Shown piece after piece: positions 57,218 through 64,000 of a DNA stretch of 64,000 nucleotides. This DNA comes from Chloroflexota bacterium (GTDB taxonomy: Bacteria > Chloroflexota > Dormibacteria > Dormibacterales > Dormibacteraceae), in assembly GCA_005880915.1 (NCBI GenBank), contig VBIW01000037.1:1-64000 (forward strand), in the 5' to 3' direction. How positions within the stretch are numbered: position 1 is the stretch's first letter; each line of letters starts with the position of its first letter. The notes under the pieces are model-generated. The model saw only the letters and a program-made list of their open reading frames with translations, did not search any database and was not told the origin of the DNA. A program made the position numbers and the translations under genes.

Positions 57218-57754
57218 TCAAACTGAATTCAGATCCTGGGCCCGGAAAACGTGCCAAAAGGCGGTCTCAAAAGGCCGTTTGGACTCTTCTCCGAAAAGAA
57301 CAAAGCGCACCTCGATCGCCTGCCAGCCGCCACTTAACGCTGCCATCAAGGACTCGGCCATCACGCGCGCGCACTCGTCGATAGGAAACCCGGCGATGCC
57401 TGTGCCGACCGCGGGCACCGCGATCGTCTCGACCTGATGTTGATGAGCGAGACGAAACACATCGTCCATCGACGACTTCAGAGAGCCTCTGGTGGTGCGT
57501 CCACCAAGCGCCATGCTGGCCGCGTGGATCACGTAACGCGCGCGCAATTTGCCGGCGCCGGTGATTGCCGCTTCCCCGACTCGCACGGCTCCGTGTGCAT
57601 CGCACTCGTCCTGTATCTGAGGGCCGCCGGCTCTGCGAATCGCACCCGCGACTCCGCCTCCAAGCTGCAAGTCATTGTTGGCGGCGTTGACGATGGCGTC
57701 CACCTCTTGCTGCACCAGGTCGCCGCTGATGATCACGACTCGCGTTTCATCCAT
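57218..57754 (-). CDS. Macro domain protein
   Basis: VVIISGDLVQQEVDAIVNAANNDLQLGGGVAGAIRRAGG...AVPAVGTGIAGFP. Confidence 0.95.
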   Translation of the reverse strand: MDETRVVIISGDLVQQEVDAIVNAANNDLQLGGGVAGAIRRAGGPQIQDECDAHGAVRVGEAAITGAGKLRARYVIHAASMALGGRTTRGSLKSSMDDVFRLAHQHQVETIAVPAVGTGIAGFPIDECARVMAESLMAALSGGWQAIEVRFVLFGEESKRPFETAFWHVFRAQDLNSV

Positions 57755-58623
57755 TCCCACACCTCTGCGACGCGTTCGTCGAGCAGCTTCGGCGTTGCGC
57801 TCGCGATACCGCGAATCCCGATCGACTCGATCGCCAGCGAGGCGCACGCCACGCCGCAAACGAGAGCATCCTGCAACCCAGAAGGTTGAGCTCCCGTGCT
57901 CAGCCACCGGGCAAGCATTCCACCGGCCACCGCGTCTCCGGCCCCAGTGGTATCAAACGCCGGATACTTCAGGAGCGCCGGCACGTGGACAGGTCCGGCC
58001 ACAGTGTGCGCGGTAACTCCCCCTGCGCCCGCTTTCAAGACCAGGCCATCGAGCCACCACTGACGGCGAAATTCCTCTGCCACTCCGCCACCGAGTGCAG
58101 CGAACTCTTCTTCGTTGCAGAAGTACCACTGTGCGCGCTGGAGCACGTCTTTCGATTCCGCGACCTGCTCCTTGACGTATGACAGCATCGCGTCAGCTGC
58201 GATGAGTCGCGCAGAATGAAGCGCCTTCACCGCCTGGGCCTGACGGTCTGGGCGCATCGAGCCGATGAACGCCCAGCCCGCGTAGCCGGCGGGCACGTGC
58301 GGCTCCCAGCTGTCGTAGATGCCATCGGCGCTGCCCAGGTCGACATTGCGACCGTGCTCCTGGTGTGCCGTCCAACGGTACGTCGGCGTGTCGAAGATCT
58401 CGAGAAGTGTGGTGTCGACCGGCCGTCCCTCGAACAACGTGGAAACGCGCTCCACGGCGTCGCGCCCGACTGCCGCCGAAATCTTCACCGGCAAGATCAG
58501 ACTCGCCGCCAACGCGAAATACAGAGCGGAGCCACCGAGCTCATCTTTGATCTTGCCAAACGGCCCGTCGCGTGTGTCGAGCGCTATCGACCCGACGACC
58601 AGCAGCTCGGGTGCGTCAGGCAC
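57733..58623 (-). CDS. PfkB-family carbohydrate kinase
   Basis: ELLVVGSIALDT...LGGSALYFALAASLI...FDTTGAGDAVAGGMLARWL. Confidence 0.93.
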   Translation of the reverse strand: MPDAPELLVVGSIALDTRDGPFGKIKDELGGSALYFALAASLILPVKISAAVGRDAVERVSTLFEGRPVDTTLLEIFDTPTYRWTAHQEHGRNVDLGSADGIYDSWEPHVPAGYAGWAFIGSMRPDRQAQAVKALHSARLIAADAMLSYVKEQVAESKDVLQRAQWYFCNEEEFAALGGGVAEEFRRQWWLDGLVLKAGAGGVTAHTVAGPVHVPALLKYPAFDTTGAGDAVAGGMLARWLSTGAQPSGLQDALVCGVACASLAIESIGIRGIASATPKLLDERVAEVWEWMKRES

Positions 58624-59224
58624 GCCGCCCGGTACCGCTGCTCGCGGTCACGACGTGGCGTGCGTAACGCAGCTTCTCGAGGAAGTCATGGATCCCGGAA
58701 TAATCTTCGATTTCCATCCAGCTGCGTCCCAGCTCTTCAGCTGAATGCGAGTCGGAGCCGGTGGCCATGACCTTGCCGAGCTCGTCGGCCAGCTGCGACG
58801 CCGCCTGGTTCGCTGAAGCATCGCACCACGGGTTGTAGGTCTCGATGATGTCGATCCGGGCAGCCAGCTCCTCGATTCGCTCGGGTCGGAAATTTGCGCG
58901 ATGGCGATCGAGCGGATGGGGTATATAGGTCAGTCCACCCATCCCGTGGATGAGGTCCAGCGCCTCCTCCGGCGCGAGGTAGGGCGGGACCCGGCCGGTG
59001 ATGAACAGGCCGATGACCTCGCCCTCCAGGGTCTTTATCTCCTCACCTGCGATGGCGAGCTCCGGGGCCATGCGCACAAAATTGAGCGCTCCTTCCACCG
59101 TGTTGTGATCGGTCAGCGCCAGGCGGTCGAGACCGCATTCGCGGGCGCGATCGACGACCTGTTGGAGAGAGCTACGCCCATCGTGCGAAAAATTGGAGTG
59201 GAGATGAAGATCGACGCGGAGCAT
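58616..59224 (-). CDS. PHP-domain metal-dependent phosphoesterase
   Basis: RVDLHLHSNFSHDGRSSLQQVVDRARECGLDRLALTDHN; YIPHPLDRHR. Confidence 0.93.
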   Translation of the reverse strand: MLRVDLHLHSNFSHDGRSSLQQVVDRARECGLDRLALTDHNTVEGALNFVRMAPELAIAGEEIKTLEGEVIGLFITGRVPPYLAPEEALDLIHGMGGLTYIPHPLDRHRANFRPERIEELAARIDIIETYNPWCDASANQAASQLADELGKVMATGSDSHSAEELGRSWMEIEDYSGIHDFLEKLRYARHVVTASSGTGRRA

Positions 59225-59231
59225 CCGCGCC

Positions 59232-59612
59232 TTAGAGCGCGGCTTCTTTCAGCATTCGCTCGCGCGAGCGCGCGAACAGCGGGATCACTTGGGCAGGTCC
59301 GCGACTGATGCACGCCTGGTCCATGAGCGCGGCTTGCGCGTCATAGATGATCTCCATCACCTGCTCGGGCCGGCGTTCGCGACCAAGTCGCGCCGGCAGT
59401 TGGGGATGTGCTTGCCGAAGCACTGTCATCAACCTGGGGATCAACCAGCCAGGGACGATCTTGACTTGCTGCACCAGGCATTCTTCAACCCAGAAGAGCA
59501 GCTCATCCGATTCCTGCAGCAAGCGTCGAGGTGTCATCGCGCGAGTACGGCGTCGATGCCATCGCCGATACCTGTCCTGCTCCTCGATAGTCTGCTGAAG
59601 CATGGGCTCCAA
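59232..59612 (-). CDS. Hypothetical protein
   Basis: Tightly spaced ORF in minus-strand operon. Confidence 0.6.
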   Translation of the reverse strand: MEPMLQQTIEEQDRYRRWHRRRTRAMTPRRLLQESDELLFWVEECLVQQVKIVPGWLIPRLMTVLRQAHPQLPARLGRERRPEQVMEIIYDAQAALMDQACISRGPAQVIPLFARSRERMLKEAAL

Positions 59613-59621
59613 CCCACTATA

Positions 59622-60200
59622 TCAGTGACCTACCGCAGTCCTTGCTCTTGATGGATAGCAAAGAGTTCGCCATCCCCCGGCAGCGGGAACGAGGTGGACC
59701 TGACGGTCGAAAGTCCACTCTTTCCACTGCTGACGCACTCGGTATCGCATGACCAAACGCGCCACGTTGTTGTACGTGCGCTGATGCAATTGGTCAGTCC
59801 AGCTCTCGAGCACGGTGACGCTTGCCACCTGCATGTCGAGTATCTCCAGCCACTCGTCGAGCCGCGGCATCTCCCGAATGAAGTTCTGTAGCCCGCCCCA
59901 TGCCCGCTGGGCGTCTTCGGCGATCATCTCCCACATCTCGTCAAAGCGTCCTTCCGAATGCAGCCTCATGAACCGCATCTCGATCGTGGCGGGCGTCGCG
60001 GAAGCCGGGGGCGGCGGTCGAAGGGGTTCGATGGGCGGCGGTATGGCGGCGAATGCCCCAGCCATTCCGGTGCCCACCGAAGCGCTGACGAACCGGCCGA
60101 AGTCGTCTGCCGGCCAGGTCGTGAACTGGCCGGCGAGCCGCAAAAAGAACGTTTCCACGACCGGCCAGCGTCTGAGCGGTCGAAAAATCTTCTTGACCAT
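59622..60200 (-). CDS. Hypothetical protein (possible NTF2/Tim44-like C-terminus)
   Basis: ATG 60200 (MVKKIFRPLRRW...); IEMRFMRLHSEGRFDEMWEMIAEDAQRAWG. Confidence 0.6.
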   Translation of the reverse strand: MVKKIFRPLRRWPVVETFFLRLAGQFTTWPADDFGRFVSASVGTGMAGAFAAIPPPIEPLRPPPPASATPATIEMRFMRLHSEGRFDEMWEMIAEDAQRAWGGLQNFIREMPRLDEWLEILDMQVASVTVLESWTDQLHQRTYNNVARLVMRYRVRQQWKEWTFDRQVHLVPAAGGWRTLCYPSRARTAVGH

Positions 60201-60242
60201 TGGCGCTAGATGTTGTGTGATCTCCCCAGACTGTATACAGAA

Positions 60243-60251
60243 TGTGGATAA
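60243..60251 (+). promoter_or_regulatory. Perfect DnaA box upstream of a minus-strand gene
   Basis: tgtggataa at 60243-60251 beside palindrome ctgtatacag (60231-60240). Confidence 0.6.
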
Positions 60252-60398
60252 CCCGCAAGTCCTGGCGCAGTCGAGGATGCCGGCAAAGTGCCCGCTCGAG
60301 GCGGCCGCGAGCTCGCGCCGCCGGCTCCAGTCAGGGGTGCGGCCGGCCGCGGCGCTGGTCGGGGACATGGATCATGGCCGTCCGGACAAGGTCCAGAG

Positions 60399-60442
60399 GG
60401 TGATCCGGATCGGGATCACCGCCTGGCGGGTGAGCCCCCGCC
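60399..60442 (-). terminator. Twin hairpins downstream of the minus-strand ferredoxin-like gene
   Basis: GGTGATCC-ggatcg-GGATCACC and GGCGGG...CCCGCC; no T-tract. Confidence 0.45.
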
Positions 60443-60443
60443 C

Positions 60444-60839
60444 TCAGCGAATGGTCATGCGCCGGACCACCGCCGCAACTTCTTCGAGCGGTAGTCCCAC
60501 CGGACAAACAGCGGACGCAGCCGCCAGGTCAGGTGCGTCACCGGCCAAGTCGGAGGACGCCTCGCCGAGTCGCGCGTAGAGACGAATATAAGAGGAAGCG
60601 AGATCGGGCAGCCGCGTCTTCCCGATGCGGCCGGCAGCGAGTGCACATAGGCCGCAGTTGATGCACGTCACAAGGCGGGGATGACGTTCGCGCTCCGCAG
60701 GAGTGATGGCTCGAATGCCGTCCGAAGAGTACGTCTCGAGCAGCGCAGCGAGCTGTGGTCGCGGACGTCGCAGGCGCCGGCGCGCGAGGTGAACTCCGTA
60801 GGCCCAGGCGAGCTTGGCCAGTGAATCGGTGCGCGCCAT
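60444..60839 (-). CDS. GlpC-like iron-sulfur protein (single cluster motif)
   Basis: TCINCGLCALAAGR...AVCPVGLPL; ends 1 bp before the glpA-like gene. Confidence 0.7.
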   Translation of the reverse strand: MARTDSLAKLAWAYGVHLARRRLRRPRPQLAALLETYSSDGIRAITPAERERHPRLVTCINCGLCALAAGRIGKTRLPDLASSYIRLYARLGEASSDLAGDAPDLAAASAVCPVGLPLEEVAAVVRRMTIR

Positions 60840-60840
60840 C

Positions 60841-62487
60841 TCAGCGCTCGATCCGCATCAGCCCGCGCATGGCGCCTTGTGCCAGCTCTTCCTGCGCCCA
60901 TCCTGCATGGGGCAGGACGGGAGCCCTTCCCAACCACGCGCCGCGAGCGAATTCGCGCGCTGCGTCGAACCTCTGCATCGCGCTCCAGCCGAGCTCTCTG
61001 CCGACAACCTCTGCGGCGCGCAAGATGCATCCCGCGCCCGCGCAAGGTCCTGCCGCAACTCCCACGCGCCGAAAAGCATCCGCCAGCGTGTGCACCTGCT
61101 CGTGGCGCGCGGCATATATCAGCTCGGCTTCCGTGACGGGTTCGCACCGGCACAGGATCCGTGACGACATGGTCGACTGTGCGCCCTGACCGCGCGCGGC
61201 GCCCTCGTCGAGCACCTTCTCCGCATTCGAGCCATGCCGGCCCTGCAGCTTGATCACCGCAAGCGCCGGAATTCCGCAGCGAGATGCCAGATCGGAGGCA
61301 GGCTCAGGGTCGGATTCGTTTCCGGGCAGGGGCCGGGTCGCGGTCGTGCATGGCGCCTGGTGTCCCAGCCTTCGGCAGACTGCGTCGGACGTCTCTTCGG
61401 CCATCAGGCGGTACATCGAGAGCTTGCCGCCCGCGATCGTGATGAAACCGTCGGCTCCCGACGCGGAGTGGTCGATCACCGCGTACCGCCGCGAGAGCTC
61501 GTCCTCATAACGCCGCCACTTGAACAACGTTGGCCGGACACCAGTCGTGGTTCGCACCGGCCGGTAGTCCCGGATCGCCGGGAAAACACGTTCGAATCCC
61601 TGCAGCAGGTACTCGACCTCGTCCTCCATCACGTCGACGGAATCGAGGTCGCCGTAGAAGTCGTCGTCGGTCGTGCCGAGCAGGGTGAACCCGGCGTGGG
61701 CCACCATCAGCAGGTCGCGTCCGTCGATCGATTCCGCGCTGATCGAGAAATTCGAGATGCGATGCGGGTAGACGATGTGAATGCCTTTGGCGGGTCTGAG
61801 GTCGACCTTGACGCCGGCCATGGCGCCGACCTCGGGCGACCATGGGCCTGTCGCATTGACCACCACGCGGGCGCGCGCTTCAGAACTTGCGCCGTCCCGT
61901 CCTCTGTAGCGCACACCGATCACCTTCCCACCGTCTCGGATGAGCTCGGTCACGCGGGTGTGGTTGAGCGCGCGAGCGCCGTGCGCCATAGCGTCCTGGA
62001 CGTTGGCATAGACGAGCCGGTGCGGATCGACGCCCCATTCCTCCATGGTCACGGCCGCGATCACGTCAGGCGACAGTCCGGGCTCGGCCTGGCGCGCCTC
62101 GGCTGCGGTGAGGCGCCGGTGCGGGTGCGCCTTCTTCAATGGCTGGAACCGGTCGTAAACCTCCATCGCCGTTTCCATCCGCTCGATGTTGTTCCGGTCG
62201 TGAGGCAGGACCGGGATGATGAAGACGACCCGGTAGACGAGGTTCCGCGCGATCGTGACGATGTGCCCGGCATCGATGCACGACCGGCGCGTGGTGTCCC
62301 AGTCATACTCGAGATAGCGAGGACCGCCGTGGATCATCCAGCTCGAAGCACCGCTGGTGCCCGCCCCCCAGTCGCCTTTCTCGAGCAGGAGGACGGATAA
62401 GCCGCGCAGCGATAGGTCGCGCGCGACGCCGGCACCGGTCACACCGCCGCCGATAACCACCACGTCGTGCGCGCTCGGCGCGGTCAC
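60841..62487 (-). CDS. glpA: FAD-dependent glycerol-3-phosphate dehydrogenase with BFD-like [2Fe-2S] C-terminus
   Basis: DVVVIGGGVTGAGVARDLSLRGLSVLLLEKGDWGAGTSGASSWMIHGGPRYLE; CRCEPVTEAELIYA...GPCAGAGC. Confidence 0.88.
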   Translation of the reverse strand: MTAPSAHDVVVIGGGVTGAGVARDLSLRGLSVLLLEKGDWGAGTSGASSWMIHGGPRYLEYDWDTTRRSCIDAGHIVTIARNLVYRVVFIIPVLPHDRNNIERMETAMEVYDRFQPLKKAHPHRRLTAAEARQAEPGLSPDVIAAVTMEEWGVDPHRLVYANVQDAMAHGARALNHTRVTELIRDGGKVIGVRYRGRDGASSEARARVVVNATGPWSPEVGAMAGVKVDLRPAKGIHIVYPHRISNFSISAESIDGRDLLMVAHAGFTLLGTTDDDFYGDLDSVDVMEDEVEYLLQGFERVFPAIRDYRPVRTTTGVRPTLFKWRRYEDELSRRYAVIDHSASGADGFITIAGGKLSMYRLMAEETSDAVCRRLGHQAPCTTATRPLPGNESDPEPASDLASRCGIPALAVIKLQGRHGSNAEKVLDEGAARGQGAQSTMSSRILCRCEPVTEAELIYAARHEQVHTLADAFRRVGVAAGPCAGAGCILRAAEVVGRELGWSAMQRFDAAREFARGAWLGRAPVLPHAGWAQEELAQGAMRGLMRIER

Positions 62488-62497
62488 GTGCGGGATA

Positions 62498-64000
62498 CTA
62501 GTGCGCCGCGCTGGCCGCCTCGTGCTCTTTCTGGAATTCTTCGATGATCGCCTTGGCCAGATGCGCGGGCATCTCGTCGTAATGCGAGAACCTCTGTTGA
62601 AATGAGCCTCGGCCCTGAGTTATCGAGCGCAGGTCGAGGGCAAATCGCAGCATCTCGTGCGCCGGCACCGTCGCGTGCACTTTCTGGTATCCGTCGTCGG
62701 GCTCAGTGCCGAGGATCTTGCCGCGCCGGCCGTTCACGTCGGACATGATGTCGCCCAAATTCTTCTCTGGCACGCGGATGTCGGCCTCCACGACCGGCTC
62801 CAGGAGCACCGGGCCCGCGTCCAGGGCTGCCCTTCGGATGGCCATCGAGCCGGCGATCTGGAAGGCCATGTCATTCGAGTCGACCGCGTGGTATTTGCCG
62901 TCGACGAGAGTCACCTTGACATCGACCATCGGATAGCCCGCAACCACACCCTTGGCCATGTTGTCGACGATGCCCTTCTGCACCGAGGCGCGGAAGTTTT
63001 GCGGGATTGCGCCCCCGAAGATCTTGTCCTCCCAGACGAAACCCTCGCCGCGCTTGGTCGGTGAGACCTCGATCACGCAGATTCCGTACTGGCCGTGGCC
63101 GCCGGACTGCTTCACGTGCCGGCCCTCGGCTCGACTGTGGCCCGAGACGGTTTCGCGATACGCGACGCGTGGCACCTGGGTCGATGCCTCCACTCCGTAC
63201 TTGCGCTTGAGCTTCTCGAGGGTCACGTCCAGATGCACGTCGCCGAGCCCGGCGATGACCAGCTGCTTGGTCTCCTCGACCCGTTCCACGTGCAGGGTCG
63301 GGTCCTCTTCGCTGAGCCGTGCCAGGCCGCTCGAGATCTTCTCCTCGTCGCCGCGGGACTTGGGCGTGATGGCCACGCTGTAAGCCGGCCCGGGCAGCTC
63401 GAGCGGAGGTAGCGGACCGCCGTCCTTCATCCCGAGCGTGTCGCCGGTCAGCGTGTGGGCGAGCTTCGTGGCGGCGCCGATATCGCCGGCCCGTACCTCA
63501 GAAGCCGCGACGTGCTCCTTGCCGCGCGGGTAGAAGATCTGGGCGAGCCGCTCTTCGCCGCCGCGGCTGAGGTTGGGGAGATGGGCGTCGGCCGTTACAG
63601 CACCGGCGACCACCTTGAAGTAGCTCACCCGACCGAACTGATCGCCGCCGGTGCTGAACACGAACGCCTTGACGGGCTTGTCCGGCTCCGCCTCTGGCGG
63701 CGGCATCAGCTCGGCGACGGCGGACATCAGGGTGCGCACGCCGAGCAGCTTCGTCGCCGAGCAGCACAGAACCGGGGCGACCTTGCCTTCGAGAATCCCC
63801 TCGCGCAGACCCCGCTGGATCTCCTCCTCGCTCAGAGTGCCTGCGTCGAGGTACTTCTCGAGCAGCGAGTCGTCGCTCTCGGCGGCCGCCTCGATGAGCT
63901 GGCCGCGGTACTCCTCGACGCGCTGTTTCATGTCGTCGGGGATCGGGACCTCGCTTCCCTTGCCGTCCTCGGTGGTGACGAACGCCTTCAGATGAAGCAG
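62498..64000 (-). CDS. Elongation factor G-like protein (EF-G2 type), 5' truncated by window edge
   Basis: KQSGGHGQYGICVIEVSPTKRGEGFVWEDKIFGGAIPQNF; VDSNDMAFQIAGSMAIRRA; SDVNGRRGKILG. Confidence 0.92.
   Translation of the reverse strand: MLHLKAFVTTEDGKGSEVPIPDDMKQRVEEYRGQLIEAAAESDDSLLEKYLDAGTLSEEEIQRGLREGILEGKVAPVLCCSATKLLGVRTLMSAVAELMPPPEAEPDKPVKAFVFSTGGDQFGRVSYFKVVAGAVTADAHLPNLSRGGEERLAQIFYPRGKEHVAASEVRAGDIGAATKLAHTLTGDTLGMKDGGPLPPLELPGPAYSVAITPKSRGDEEKISSGLARLSEEDPTLHVERVEETKQLVIAGLGDVHLDVTLEKLKRKYGVEASTQVPRVAYRETVSGHSRAEGRHVKQSGGHGQYGICVIEVSPTKRGEGFVWEDKIFGGAIPQNFRASVQKGIVDNMAKGVVAGYPMVDVKVTLVDGKYHAVDSNDMAFQIAGSMAIRRAALDAGPVLLEPVVEADIRVPEKNLGDIMSDVNGRRGKILGTEPDDGYQKVHATVPAHEMLRFALDLRSITQGRGSFQQRFSHYDEMPAHLAKAIIEEFQKEHEAASAAH

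Noticed and set aside
63110-63125. cttcacgtgccgg and other CACGTG-core sites as parS
   Set aside because: Core only; flanks match the parS palindrome poorly and the sites lie in coding sequence.

Overview
High-GC bacterial chromosome segment around the replication origin: dnaA, dnaN, recF, a DUF721/DciA-like gene, rpmH-rnpA-yidD-yidC-jag, lepB-parB-parA, and gyrB-plsX-fabF-gyrA. The lineage looks like Chloroflexota/Dormibacterota (inference from protein flavour only). Other modules are thiamine (thiG-thiE-thiS), folate (folP-folK), glycine cleavage (gcvT-H-PA-PB), a two-component/LuxR signalling cluster at 43-48 kb, glycosyltransferases, Trk-type K+ subunits, a GlpA-like dehydrogenase, and a truncated EF-G-like protein at the right edge. 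Both window edges cut genes. Most interesting observations: (1) rpmH and yidC, and probably a CPBP protease gene, have ATC where the initiator codon should be, with no usable ATG/GTG/TTG nearby; (2) TANNNT -10 boxes recur 6-9 nt upstream of start codons, suggesting widespread leaderless mRNAs; (3) one 847-aa ORF fuses a membrane sensor, an HD-GYP domain and an MFS transporter, preceded by a mini-ORF plus hairpin resembling an attenuator; (4) ThiS does not end at its Gly-Gly because a repeat element adds a tail; (5) a perfect DnaA box encodes the recF stop and the DciA-like start; (6) a PhoB-type regulator has Glu at the phospho-Asp position. No tRNA, rRNA, CRISPR array or transposase was recognised. 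All calls come from reading sequence and motifs; no database search was run.
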